A DNA stretch of 64,000 nucleotides, taken from positions 124,001-188,000 of the forward strand of contig NZ_RRYI01000008.1 in NCBI RefSeq assembly GCF_003931565.1. The letters run 5' to 3'. Source of the DNA: Caulobacter sp. 602-1 (GTDB lineage Bacteria > Pseudomonadota > Alphaproteobacteria > Caulobacterales > Caulobacteraceae). This document shows positions 8,207 to 15,781 of this stretch, piece after piece. Under the pieces are notes generated by a model, which saw only the letters and a list, made by a program, of their open reading frames with translations, had not been told where the DNA came from and made no database searches. The position numbers were made by a program, and so were the translations under genes. Position 1 is the first letter of the stretch. Each line of letters begins with the position of its first letter.

Positions 8207-9082
8207 TTGCCCGAATTGCCCGAAGTCGAGACCGTGCGACGCGGTCTCGAGCCCGTCCTGTCCGGCGCGCGGCTGGCCCGTGTCCGCGCCAACCGGCCGG
8301 ACCTGCGCTTTCCCCTGCCGGACGGCTTCGTCCAGCGGCTGACCGGCGCGAAGATCCTGCGCCTCGATCGCCGCGCCAAATATATCCTGGCCCCGCTGGA
8401 CCGGGGCGACACCCTGGTGATGCATCTGGGCATGACTGGCCGCTTCGAGATCGCCGCGCCTGCCGGAAGCCAGGAAAGAACGGTTCGTCCCGGCGACTTC
8501 GCCCGCGAGGTCAAGCCGGACGACAAGCACGCCCACATCGTCTTCGAGACCGAAGACGGCGCGATGGTCACCTACTACGATCCGCGTCGCTTCGGCTTCA
8601 TGGACCTGATCCCCACCGATCGCGTCAGCCATCATCCCTGGTTCGCGACCATGGGCCCCGAGCCGCTGGGCGAGGGGTTCGACGCCAAGACCCTTGAAAA
8701 GGCCTTCGCGGGCCGCAAGCAGGGACCCAAGACCCTGCTGCTGGACCAGCGCACCGTGGCCGGCCTGGGCAATATCTATGTCTGCGAGGCCCTGCACCGG
8801 TCGCGCATTTCGCCGTTCAAGCCGTCGGGCGGGATCGCCAAGAAGCGCCTGGCGCCCCTGACCCTGGCGATCAAGGACGTGCTGGCCGAGGCCGTCGAGG
8901 TCGGCGGCTCGACCCTGAAGGACTTCGCCGCCGCCGACGGGGCGCTGGGCTATTTCCAGCACCGCTTCCGCGTCTACGACCGCGAGGGCGAGCCGTGCCC
9001 GACGCCGGGCTGCGGGGGCGTCATCGCCCGCCAAGTCCAGGCCGGCCGTTCGACCTTCTTCTGTCCGGTTTGCCAGGTATGA
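8207..9082 (+). CDS. mutM: Formamidopyrimidine-DNA glycosylase (8-oxoguanine repair)
   Basis: 291 residues. The start is TTG, preceded by AAGGAA. Once the initiator is removed the protein starts PELPEVETVRRGLEP, with the catalytic Pro and Glu of Fpg/MutM. The C-terminus ends in the four-cysteine zinc finger (CPTPGCGG ... FFCPVCQ) that binds DNA. The KSGGxx/helix-two-turn-helix region shows GLGNIYVCEALHRSRISP. The enzyme excises oxidised purines such as 8-oxoG and cuts at the resulting site. It is divergent from ubiE and convergent with the RTX gene two bases after its stop. Confidence 0.97.
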   Translation: MPELPEVETVRRGLEPVLSGARLARVRANRPDLRFPLPDGFVQRLTGAKILRLDRRAKYILAPLDRGDTLVMHLGMTGRFEIAAPAGSQERTVRPGDFAREVKPDDKHAHIVFETEDGAMVTYYDPRRFGFMDLIPTDRVSHHPWFATMGPEPLGEGFDAKTLEKAFAGRKQGPKTLLLDQRTVAGLGNIYVCEALHRSRISPFKPSGGIAKKRLAPLTLAIKDVLAEAVEVGGSTLKDFAAADGALGYFQHRFRVYDREGEPCPTPGCGGVIARQVQAGRSTFFCPVCQV

Positions 9083-9083
9083 G

Positions 9084-11228
9084 CTAGCCGCCGCCGAAGA
9101 TGAACTCGGTCTTGTAGTATCCGTTGGCCGGATCGAGGATGTTGACCGCGTACGGCGCTGCGCCATCGGAGAGATCCGTCAGCCAGGCGTCGTTCGACCG
9201 CGCCATCACGCCCAGGTTCTCGGTGGCCGCCGCCGCCAGCAGGAAGCCGACCATCGCGGCCTTGGTTCCCATGCCCTCTGGCCCGTCGCCGCCGTAATAG
9301 GCGAGATAGTCCACGCGGCTGTCGATCAGGCTATGGACCTTGGTGTCGCTCGGCGTCCCGCCGAAGATCGCCGCATAGGCCTTCTTGGTGGCGTCAAACA
9401 GCGACAGGTACTGGTAGCCGCCGAGGAAATTGTCCGCGCCCTCGCCGTTCTTGCCCAGGTTCACCGCGAAGTTGATGTACCGGTTCACCGTGTTGAACTC
9501 GGCATAGTAGGCGCTATTGAGGTTTGTGGCGTTCGGTCCCGTCGGCGCGATCAGGAAGTCGACGCCGATCTGGCTGGGAACCTTACCCGTGAAGAACTGG
9601 TAGCTCATCGAGGCCACCGAGGTCGTGGCGTCGGCGGCGTCGACTATGGCCCTGGTCACCTGGTCGTCTGACAGCTGGCCGGCCTGCCACTGGGTGAACA
9701 AGGTCTGGGACAGGGCCGCGCCCGCACCGCTCGCGGGCAGCCTCAGGATGTTGAGCACCCGCGCCGAGACCTCGCCGATCGAGGGCTCCGCCGCGAAGGC
9801 CAGGGTTTCGATGCCGGTCAGGTGGTCAACGCCGTCGGGCGCCCCCGCGCGCAGATCGGTCACGGTGACCGAGCCGTCACCGTTGGTGACGACGCGGTAG
9901 TCCCGCATCGTCCCGGCGTAGCGGACCGTGTCCTTGCCGGCGCCGCCATCGATGGTGTCGTCGCCGGCCCCTCCGCGGATGATGTCGTCGCCGCCGCCGC
10001 CGACCAGCACGTCGTCGCCGGCCCCGCCGTAGATCGTGACCGAACCGGCATAGCCCGCGCCGCCCGTGATCTTGTCGTTCTGGGCGCCGCCCGTGATCGA
10101 GCCGATCGCCTCGACCTCCGTGATTGAGAGGCCGCCGGCGGTGAACTGGCCGTTCTTGAAGGTGCTCAGATCCAGGTTCAGGGCCGTCGCGCCCGCCACG
10201 AAGTGGACCGTGTCGGTTCCGAAGCCGCCGGTCACCTTGTCGTCGCCGACGCCGATATAGAAGGTGTCGTCGCCGTAGCCGCCGTCGAGGATATCGTCCC
10301 CGGTCCCGCCGTAGAGGATGTCCGCGCCGTCGGAGCCCTCCAGCGTCGCGCCGGTCGCGCCGGCTTTGAGGACATCCGCGCCGAGCCCGCCGACCACCCG
10401 CTCGATGCTGATATAGGTCTTTTGCTGTCCGGCCGGCCCCTGAGGGGTGGCCAGGGAAAGGTCCACGGTCGCGCCGGAGAAGGCCCAGTCCCCTGAGTTG
10501 AACAGGCCGAAGTCCACCGTGTCGAAGCCGTCGCCGCCGTCGACGATGTCGTCGCCGTTGCCGCCCACGAGCACGTCGTCCCCGGCCCCGCCGCGCAGGA
10601 CGTCGTCGCCGTTGTTTCCGTAGAGGGTGTCCGCGCCGCTGCCGCCGACGAGCACGTCGTCATAAGCCGAGCCGTCCACACTCTCGATGCCGATCAGGGT
10701 GTCATTGCCCCATCCAGTCGCCTGCGGGCCGGACTTCGAGAGGTCGACCGTCACGCCGTTGGTCGCATCGGTATAGATGGCTTCATCGCCCCACTGACCG
10801 TTGGCGCCGCCGTCGAGCACGTCGTCGCCGAGCCCGCCGTAGAGAGCGTCGTCGCCGCCGCCACCGCGCAGGACGTCATCACCGCCGTTGCCGACGAGGC
10901 GGTTCGAGAGGTTGTCCCCGGTTAGTCGGTCGGCGAAGGCGGAGCCTAGGAGCGCTCCGATGGACTTCAGGGTGTCGGTTCCGGCGCCGCCCGTGACTTG
11001 CGGGCCGGTGAGCGTCAGGTCGACCGTCACCCCGCTTGTGGCGCGGGTGTAGTCGGCGGTGTTGGAGCCCGTGCCGCCATCGAGCAGATCATCGCCGGGA
11101 CCGCCCTCGAGGATATCGTGGCCTTGGCCGCCCCTGAGGATGTCGTCGCCCTCGAGCCCGATCAGCGTGTCGTTGACCGGGCTGCCGTCTATCGTGTCGT
11201 TGCCCGATGTGCCGATGAAAGTGGCCAT
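9084..11228 (-). CDS. RTX (haemolysin-type calcium-binding repeat) protein with an RsaA-like C-terminal anchor domain
   Basis: 714 residues from the ATG at 11228 (upstream AGGGGA; the longer start adds 15 residues). From the first residues to about 430 there are blocks of GGxGxDxLx nonapeptides (GLEGDDILRGG, GGNGDDIVDGG, GGAGDDTIDGG) that should form calcium-binding beta rolls, with spacer blocks containing VTVDLSKSGPQATG-type motifs. From about residue 485 to the end the sequence changes. YQFFTG, PSQIGVDFL, LNSAYYAEFN, NRYINFAVNLG and LTDLSDGA match what I remember of the N-terminal LPS-binding region of the S-layer protein RsaA. No protease or lipase motif is visible. Acidic RTX proteins of this kind leave the cell by type I secretion; no exporter gene is nearby. 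Confidence 0.85.
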   Translation of the reverse strand: MATFIGTSGNDTIDGSPVNDTLIGLEGDDILRGGQGHDILEGGPGDDLLDGGTGSNTADYTRATSGVTVDLTLTGPQVTGGAGTDTLKSIGALLGSAFADRLTGDNLSNRLVGNGGDDVLRGGGGDDALYGGLGDDVLDGGANGQWGDEAIYTDATNGVTVDLSKSGPQATGWGNDTLIGIESVDGSAYDDVLVGGSGADTLYGNNGDDVLRGGAGDDVLVGGNGDDIVDGGDGFDTVDFGLFNSGDWAFSGATVDLSLATPQGPAGQQKTYISIERVVGGLGADVLKAGATGATLEGSDGADILYGGTGDDILDGGYGDDTFYIGVGDDKVTGGFGTDTVHFVAGATALNLDLSTFKNGQFTAGGLSITEVEAIGSITGGAQNDKITGGAGYAGSVTIYGGAGDDVLVGGGGDDIIRGGAGDDTIDGGAGKDTVRYAGTMRDYRVVTNGDGSVTVTDLRAGAPDGVDHLTGIETLAFAAEPSIGEVSARVLNILRLPASGAGAALSQTLFTQWQAGQLSDDQVTRAIVDAADATTSVASMSYQFFTGKVPSQIGVDFLIAPTGPNATNLNSAYYAEFNTVNRYINFAVNLGKNGEGADNFLGGYQYLSLFDATKKAYAAIFGGTPSDTKVHSLIDSRVDYLAYYGGDGPEGMGTKAAMVGFLLAAAATENLGVMARSNDAWLTDLSDGAAPYAVNILDPANGYYKTEFIFGGG

Positions 11229-11407
11229 GCCGAAATCCCCTGCCCGCAGGCGCGCGGACAGATGTAAAGCCACGACGCCACTCGAAATTGAGCCAAGGTC
11301 TGACCTAAATCTGAGGGGGTGGTCAAGTTGTCGCCAACCGCCGCCTAAGGCTCTCCCCCAACGCCACTGGCCTCTCTATAACTGCGCGGCTCAAGCAGGA
11401 GACCTTG

Positions 11408-12196
11408 ATGGCCGAGTACCAGACCCTGATCGTCGAAGCGCCCGAGACCGCGCCCGGCGTCGCCCTGATCCGCCTGAACCGACCCGAGGCCCTGAACGCC
11501 CTGAACACGGCGCTGCTGGCCGAACTGGCTCAGGCCCTGGCGGCGGCGGAGGCCGACGACGCGGTGGGCTGCATCGTGCTGACCGGCTCGGCCAAGGCGT
11601 TCGCGGCCGGCGCCGATATCAAGGAGATGTCGGACAAGACCTACGCCCAGATGTTCAAGGCGGACTTCTTCACCGCCGGGGCGCGGGCGGTCGAGCAGTG
11701 CCGCAAGCCGATCATCGCCGCCGTCGCCGGTTACGCCCTGGGCGGCGGCTGCGAGCTGGCGATGATGTGCGACTTCATCCTGGCGGCCGACACCGCCAAG
11801 TTCGGCCAGCCCGAGATCACGCTGGGCGTGTCGCCGGGCATCGGCGGCACCCAGCGCCTGACCCGCTTCGTCGGCAAGTCCAAGGCCATGGACATGATCC
11901 TGACCGGCCGGATGATGGGCGCCGAAGAGGCCGAGCGCTCGGGCCTGGTGTCGAGGATCTTCCCGGCCGACGCGCTGATCGACGAGGTCCTGGCGGTCGC
12001 CGCCAAGATCGCCGCCCAGTCGCCGCTGGCCGTGGCGATGAACAAGGAGCTGGTCGAGGCCGCCTACGAGACGACCCTGACCACCGGCGTCGCGCTGGAG
12101 CGGCGGCTGTTCCACTCGCTGTTCGCGTTCGAAGATCAGAAGGAAGGCATGGCGGCCTTCGTCGAGAAGCGAAAGCCGACATTCAAGGGCGAGTAA
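11408..12196 (+). CDS. Enoyl-CoA hydratase
   Basis: 262 residues of the crotonase fold. The oxyanion-hole and catalytic blocks are visible: FAAGADIKEM, AAVAGYALGGGCELAMMCD, FGQPEITLGVSPGIGGTQRL, and the family segment ALIDEVLAVAAKIAAQSPLA. The two glutamates of a hydratase are in place (GGGCELAM and FGQPEIT), supporting trans-2-enoyl-CoA hydration in fatty-acid beta-oxidation. The ATG at 11408 is preceded by AGGAG; a TTG one codon upstream is less likely. It is divergent from the RTX gene. The specific acyl-chain range cannot be deduced. Confidence 0.93.
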   Translation: MAEYQTLIVEAPETAPGVALIRLNRPEALNALNTALLAELAQALAAAEADDAVGCIVLTGSAKAFAAGADIKEMSDKTYAQMFKADFFTAGARAVEQCRKPIIAAVAGYALGGGCELAMMCDFILAADTAKFGQPEITLGVSPGIGGTQRLTRFVGKSKAMDMILTGRMMGAEEAERSGLVSRIFPADALIDEVLAVAAKIAAQSPLAVAMNKELVEAAYETTLTTGVALERRLFHSLFAFEDQKEGMAAFVEKRKPTFKGE

Positions 12197-12240
12197 TCGA
12201 TTGCGCCAAAATGGCCCGCAGGATTCATGCCTGTGGACCG

Positions 12241-12269
12241 TTGACCCCGGCCGGCGCTTCCCGTATATC
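12241..12269 (+). promoter_or_regulatory. Housekeeping sigma promoter of rpsT
   Basis: TTGACC at 12241-12246 and TATATC at 12264-12269 are separated by exactly 17 bases, a near-ideal vegetative promoter. Transcription should start around 12276, leaving a leader of about 58 nt before rpsT. Confidence 0.7.
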
Positions 12270-12333
12270 CGCGCGCTCTATTTTCCCTGCTTCGCGGCCG
12301 CCCGCGTGGCTGTCCGTTTGAAGGTCCGACCTA

Positions 12334-12609
12334 ATGGCCAATAATCCCGGCGCCAAGAAAGCGATCCGCAAGATCGCTCGCCGCACCGAAGTCAACACCG
12401 CCCGTCGCTCGCGCGTGCGCACCTTCCTGCGCAAGTTCGAAGACGCCATCGCCAAGGGCGATGTGGCCGTCGCTAAGGCCGCTTTCGTGGAAGCTCAATC
12501 GGAGCTGATGCGCGCGGTTTCGAAGGGCGTGGTTCACCCCAACACGGGCTCGCGCAAAGTGTCGCGTCTGGCCGCGCGCCTGAAGAAGCTGGATAAGGCC
12601 GCCGCCTAG
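12334..12609 (+). CDS. rpsT: 30S ribosomal protein S20
   Basis: 91 residues, normal size for S20, very basic. The N-terminus MANNPGAKKAIRKIARRTEV and the block LMRAVSKGVVHPNTGSRKVSRL are characteristic. S20 binds 16S rRNA early in 30S assembly. It is a single gene with its own promoter and is followed by two hairpins before the dnaA leader, an arrangement that separates ribosomal-protein from dnaA transcription. Confidence 0.98.
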   Translation: MANNPGAKKAIRKIARRTEVNTARRSRVRTFLRKFEDAIAKGDVAVAKAAFVEAQSELMRAVSKGVVHPNTGSRKVSRLAARLKKLDKAAA

Positions 12610-12617
12610 TCCAGATT

Positions 12618-12640
12618 TTAGACGAACGTCGTTCGTCTAA
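12618..12640 (+). terminator. Perfect inverted repeat just after rpsT
   Basis: TTAGACGAAC and GTTCGTCTAA are perfect 10-bp arms around a GTC loop, nine bases after the rpsT stop. There is no T-run behind it, so it may stabilise the rpsT mRNA 3' end rather than terminate by itself. Confidence 0.5.
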
Positions 12641-12660
12641 CGATTTCAAGTATTTACGAG

Positions 12661-12690
12661 AGCCGATCAGGTCCGCCTGGTCGGCTTTTG
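12661..12690 (+). terminator. Intrinsic terminator downstream of rpsT
   Basis: AGCCGATCAGG (12661-12671) pairs with CCTGGTCGGCT (12676-12686) with one mismatch and a four-base loop, followed by TTTTGCTTT. It separates rpsT from dnaA. Confidence 0.75.
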
Positions 12691-12694
12691 CTTT

Positions 12695-12784
12695 GAATCC
12701 AACGCCCTATTCCAGTCGTTGCAATCTGTGATCTGAGCAGCTGACTTTGCTATTCCCTTGCCGGGCGAGGGGCTCTCGCGAGTC
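12695..12784. promoter_or_regulatory. Two GANTC (CcrM methylation) sites in the dnaA upstream region
   Basis: GAATC at 12695-12699 and GAGTC at 12780-12784. In Caulobacter, CcrM methylates GANTC and the methylation state of the dnaA promoter region affects its transcription through the cell cycle. The second site lies about 75 bases upstream of the predicted start. Confidence 0.55.
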
Positions 12785-12820
12785 AACAGAAATATCCGGG
12801 CTCGGACGCAAGTTTTCCGT

Positions 12821-12848
12821 TTGACCGGCCCTCCCCGCTGGCTAGTTT
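12821..12848 (+). promoter_or_regulatory. Candidate dnaA promoter
   Basis: TTGACC at 12821-12826 and TAGTTT at 12843-12848 with a 16-base spacer. Initiation near 12855-12858 would give a leader of about 155-158 nt before the dnaA ATG, which agrees with the roughly 155-nt dnaA leader I recall for C. crescentus. Confidence 0.55.
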
Positions 12849-13012
12849 AAGCGTCTCAGCGCTTCTCCAGTCTTGGAAAAAACAAGGCGGCGGCGGACCT
12901 ACCGTGGTCGCCGAGTAAGAACCTGTGTGCGTTGAGAAGACCGGCCGTACGCCATGGGGGGCGGGCGGCAGGAATGGTAGCGGCGGTTGTTTTTGTGCGA
13001 GGCGGTGGACGA
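12849..13012 (+). other. dnaA untranslated leader
   Basis: About 160 bases with no gene. It contains A-rich and G-rich tracts (GGAAAAAACAAGG, GGGGGGCGGGCGG) and in-frame alternative starts that would lengthen DnaA by up to 27 residues unlike any DnaA. In C. crescentus the dnaA leader and early codons are involved in post-transcriptional control of DnaA on starvation; the same may hold here. Confidence 0.5.
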
Positions 13013-14488
13013 ATGACGATGAAGGGCGGGGTGGCCAGCCAGGACTTCTCGACGGCGATCGCGACGGTTGTAGAGCCGGCGACGAGCGTGTGGTCGAAGG
13101 TTTGCGTGGCTCTGAAACGCGAGCTTGGCGATGCGGCCTTCGGGTCATGGATCGCTCCGGCGGCTCTGCGCGAGGCCGCGGCCGGCGATGTCGTCCTGGT
13201 CACGTCGACGGGCATCGCCCGCGACTGGATCCGTCGCAGCGCCTGGCGCCGCATCGGCGAGCTGTGGGCCGCCAACGACCCGACCGGTCGTCGCATCGAC
13301 CTCAAGTCGCGCCTGGAGTTCGAGGCCGCCCTGGCCGGCAACGGCGGCGCCTATATCGAGGCCGCCCCCAAGGCCGCGACCGCCGAGCCCATCGAGATCG
13401 TCCTGCCGGTGTCCAGCGACGTGCCGGCGCCGATCACCAAGTCGACCCGAACCCAGGGCCTGCAAGAGCGCTTCACCTTCGAGACCTTCGTCCCGGGTCC
13501 GGCCAACGAGTTCGCCCACGCCGTGGCGCGCCGGATCGCCAACTGGGCCGACGGCCATTTCAATCCCGTGCTGTTCCATGGCCCCTACGGCTTCGGCAAG
13601 ACCCACCTGCTGAACGCTCTGGCCTGGGAAGCCATGCGTAACGCGCCGGAAAAGCGCGTTGTGTATCTGACCGCTGAACGCTTCCTGTCGACCTTCGTGC
13701 GCGCCCTGATGGATCGCCAGACGGCGGCCTTCAAGGAAGAGCTGCGCGCCGCCGACCTGCTGATCATCGACGACGTGCATTTCATCGCCGGCAAGCAGTC
13801 GACCCAGGAAGAGCTGTTCCACACCCTGACCGCCCTGGTCGGCGACGGCGGCCGCGTGGTGTTCTCGGCGGACCGTCCGCCGTCGGCCATGACCGAAATG
13901 GACGCCCATCTGCGCTCGCACCTGTCGGCGGGCCTGGTCTGCGGCCTGGAGCCGGCCGACCGCAGTCTGCGCCTGGGCATCCTGGAACGTAAGATCCAGA
14001 CCCTGGCCGTGGCCCACGGCTTCGAGCCGACCATGCGTCCCGACGTGCTGCAGTTTCTGGCCGACCGCTTCACCGACAGCGTCCGCGAGCTGGAAGGCGC
14101 GCTGAACACCCTGTCGGCCCGCGCCGGCGAGGGCCTGTCGCGCATGACCCTGGACGAGGTGCAGGCGGTCCTGCGTCCGCACCTGCGGTCGGGCGAGAAG
14201 CGCATCACCATCGACGACATCCAGAAGGCGACGTCCGAGCACTACGGCATGAAGCAGGCCGACCTGCTCAGCGAGCGCCGCAACCGCGCCGTGGCCCGTC
14301 CGCGCCAGGCCGCCATGTGGCTGGCCAAGCAGCTGACCACCCGCTCGCTGCCGGACATCGGCCGTCGCTTCGGCGGTCGCGACCACACCACCGTCCTGCA
14401 CGCCGTGCGCCGCATCGAGGCCCTGCGCGCCGAGGACAGCACCCTGAACCACGACCTGGAAGTCATCACCCGCAAGCTGCGCGGCTGA
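13013..14488 (+). CDS. dnaA: Chromosomal replication initiator protein DnaA
   Basis: 491 residues from the ATG at 13013, which gives the Caulobacter-type N-terminus MTMKGGVASQDFST; GGTGGA lies upstream. Domain I occupies roughly residues 20-110 and is followed by a variable linker. The AAA+ domain III has Walker A GPYGFGKTH (about 190), Walker B LLIIDDVHF (about 249) and a sensor II region in VRELEGALN. Domain IV ends with the DnaA-box-binding signature GGRDHTTVLHAVRRIE (about 454). It opens the origin and also acts as a transcription factor. It is transcribed alone with its own promoter, long leader and strong terminator. Confidence 0.98.
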   Translation: MTMKGGVASQDFSTAIATVVEPATSVWSKVCVALKRELGDAAFGSWIAPAALREAAAGDVVLVTSTGIARDWIRRSAWRRIGELWAANDPTGRRIDLKSRLEFEAALAGNGGAYIEAAPKAATAEPIEIVLPVSSDVPAPITKSTRTQGLQERFTFETFVPGPANEFAHAVARRIANWADGHFNPVLFHGPYGFGKTHLLNALAWEAMRNAPEKRVVYLTAERFLSTFVRALMDRQTAAFKEELRAADLLIIDDVHFIAGKQSTQEELFHTLTALVGDGGRVVFSADRPPSAMTEMDAHLRSHLSAGLVCGLEPADRSLRLGILERKIQTLAVAHGFEPTMRPDVLQFLADRFTDSVRELEGALNTLSARAGEGLSRMTLDEVQAVLRPHLRSGEKRITIDDIQKATSEHYGMKQADLLSERRNRAVARPRQAAMWLAKQLTTRSLPDIGRRFGGRDHTTVLHAVRRIEALRAEDSTLNHDLEVITRKLRG

Positions 14489-14509
14489 TCCGGCCTCCGA
14501 TCGACCGAC

Positions 14510-14541
14510 AAAAAGGCCGCTCCGAAAGGAGCGGCCTTTTT
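14510..14541 (+). terminator. Strong intrinsic terminator after dnaA
   Basis: A perfect 14-bp stem, AAAAAGGCCGCTCC (14510-14523) with GGAGCGGCCTTTTT (14528-14541), closed by a GAAA tetraloop. The A/T flanks make it potentially active in both directions. Confidence 0.92.
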
Positions 14542-14562
14542 CGTGTCCGAACTTATAAAATA

Positions 14563-14590
14563 GACAGTTGAAATGCGACATTGAACTGTC
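14563..14590 (+). promoter_or_regulatory. Dyad operator at the merR-type gene promoter
   Basis: GACAGTT (14563-14569) and AACTGTC (14584-14590) are perfect 7-bp arms. TTGAAA (14568-14573) inside the dyad could be a -35, with TATGTC (14593-14598) as -10 after a 19-base spacer, the long spacing typical of MerR-controlled promoters. It probably mediates autoregulation. Confidence 0.45.
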
Positions 14591-14601
14591 AGTATGTCGA
14601 C

Positions 14602-15075
14602 ATGACCGACGATCCGCCCCGCTATACGGCTCGGGATCTCGCCGCCCTGTGCGACATCTCCGAGCGCACCGTCCGCTACTATGTCGCCGAGGGCCTGCTG
14701 CCGCCGCCGGCCGCGCGCGGGCGCGGGGCCAATTTCGATGACGATCACCTGACCCGGCTGCGGCTCATCCGGGCCATGCAGCGGGCCGGCAACGATCTTG
14801 AGGCGATCGGCGACTATCTGCGCGAGCTGGAGGCCGAGCTGGCCGGGCGTCCGTCGGGTTTCGAGAGCGCGCTGGCCGTCTGGACCGGCCGGACCGAACG
14901 GCTGGAGATCGAGCAGCGCTTCCGTTCCCGCTGGAACGTGCCCGAACCCGCGCACCGCTATCGTGTGGCGCCGGGGGTCGAGGTGCTGATCTCGAGCGCC
15001 GGCGGACCGCCGCAATCGCGGCTGCAGGCCGCGTTGAAGGCCATGCGTGAGGCGCTTGAAGAAGAGGACGCCTAG
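14602..15075 (+). CDS. MerR-family transcriptional regulator
   Basis: 157 residues. The N-terminal winged helix-turn-helix is clear: YTARDLAALCDISERTVRYYVAEGLLPPPAARGRG, then FDDDHLTRLRLIRAMQRAG. The segment after it (DLEAIGDYLRELEAEL) can form the MerR dimerisation helix. The C-terminal part has no cysteine cluster, so a metal sensor is unlikely; the ligand is unknown. The ATG at 14602 is chosen over a TTG seven codons upstream because the latter lies inside the operator. With no ribosome site, the mRNA may be leaderless. The stop overlaps the convergent alkB-like gene by four bases. Confidence 0.88.
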   Translation: MTDDPPRYTARDLAALCDISERTVRYYVAEGLLPPPAARGRGANFDDDHLTRLRLIRAMQRAGNDLEAIGDYLRELEAELAGRPSGFESALAVWTGRTERLEIEQRFRSRWNVPEPAHRYRVAPGVEVLISSAGGPPQSRLQAALKAMREALEEEDA

Positions 15076-15689
15076 GCCGGCCTCGCCCGGCGGAGCGTCA
15101 GATTGATCCGCCCGCCGTCCGGGACCAGGCCAGAGGATCCGGCCAGGATCCGGTCGACGCCATGGAAGGCCAGCCGCGCGGGGCCCGACAACCGGCAGAC
15201 GTCGCCCGAGGCCAGCTTCAGGCTCCGCGTCGGGTCCTTGCGCGATGTTCCGCCGATCCGGAACACCGCCGTGTCCCCCAGGGAGATCGACAGCACCGGA
15301 AAGGCTGGGTCCGCCTCGTCGCGATCCTGGTGCAGGCCCATGCGCGCGTCGCCGCGATAGAGGTTCACCAGGCAGGAGTCCGGCGGAGTCTGGGGGTCGC
15401 CCAGCTGGGTCCAGAGATCGAGCAGAGCTTGCGGCATGTCGGGCCAGGCCTGGTCCGTGCCCGGATGGCGTTGGGCGTAGCGGTATCCCGCCTTGTCGCT
15501 GGTCCAGCCCAGCGGCCCGAAGGCGGTCATGGCCACGCTCATCGCCTTGCCATAGGCCGTGTCGTAGCGGGCGAACGGGGCCGTCTTCGCCGCGGCCATC
15601 ACCGCATCGACCAGCGCGCGCTGGGCCGGCAGGTCCAGCAGGCCGGGCCAGAGGTCGAAACCGGGAATGACGGAGAGGGGCTGAAACAT
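15072..15689 (-). CDS. alkB: AlkB-family 2-oxoglutarate/Fe(II)-dependent dioxygenase
   Basis: 205 residues, standard length for bacterial AlkB, which removes methyl groups from N1-methyladenine and N3-methylcytosine in DNA by oxidative demethylation. Visible elements: the N-terminal substrate region LGWTSDKAGYRYAQ, the iron ligands in GLHQDRDEAD (HxD) and the distal histidine in FHGVDRI, and the 2-oxoglutarate-binding arginines in INLTLRRARP. It is convergent with the MerR regulator and divergent from the M1 peptidase gene. No Ada-type box is evident. Confidence 0.93.
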   Translation of the reverse strand: MFQPLSVIPGFDLWPGLLDLPAQRALVDAVMAAAKTAPFARYDTAYGKAMSVAMTAFGPLGWTSDKAGYRYAQRHPGTDQAWPDMPQALLDLWTQLGDPQTPPDSCLVNLYRGDARMGLHQDRDEADPAFPVLSISLGDTAVFRIGGTSRKDPTRSLKLASGDVCRLSGPARLAFHGVDRILAGSSGLVPDGGRINLTLRRARPA

Positions 15690-15781
15690 TACTGAAATTT
15701 AAGACGCGCCATAGGGACGGAAGGTGTTGGTTTGCGCCTCCGGCGAAGAGGCCGGACTATTTTTCCATATCAGGACCGTAC

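Noticed and set aside
9822..10127. Repetitive frames on the plus strand opposite the RTX repeats
   Set aside because: They are the mirror image of the glycine/aspartate nonapeptide code on the minus strand and have no ribosome sites or domain logic.
1..13012. Chromosome replication origin near dnaA
   Set aside because: The gene set is origin-proximal in Caulobacter, but I find no cluster of DnaA boxes, no AT-rich unwinding region with CtrA TTAA-N7-TTAA sites and no hemE gene in the window. The origin is probably just outside it.
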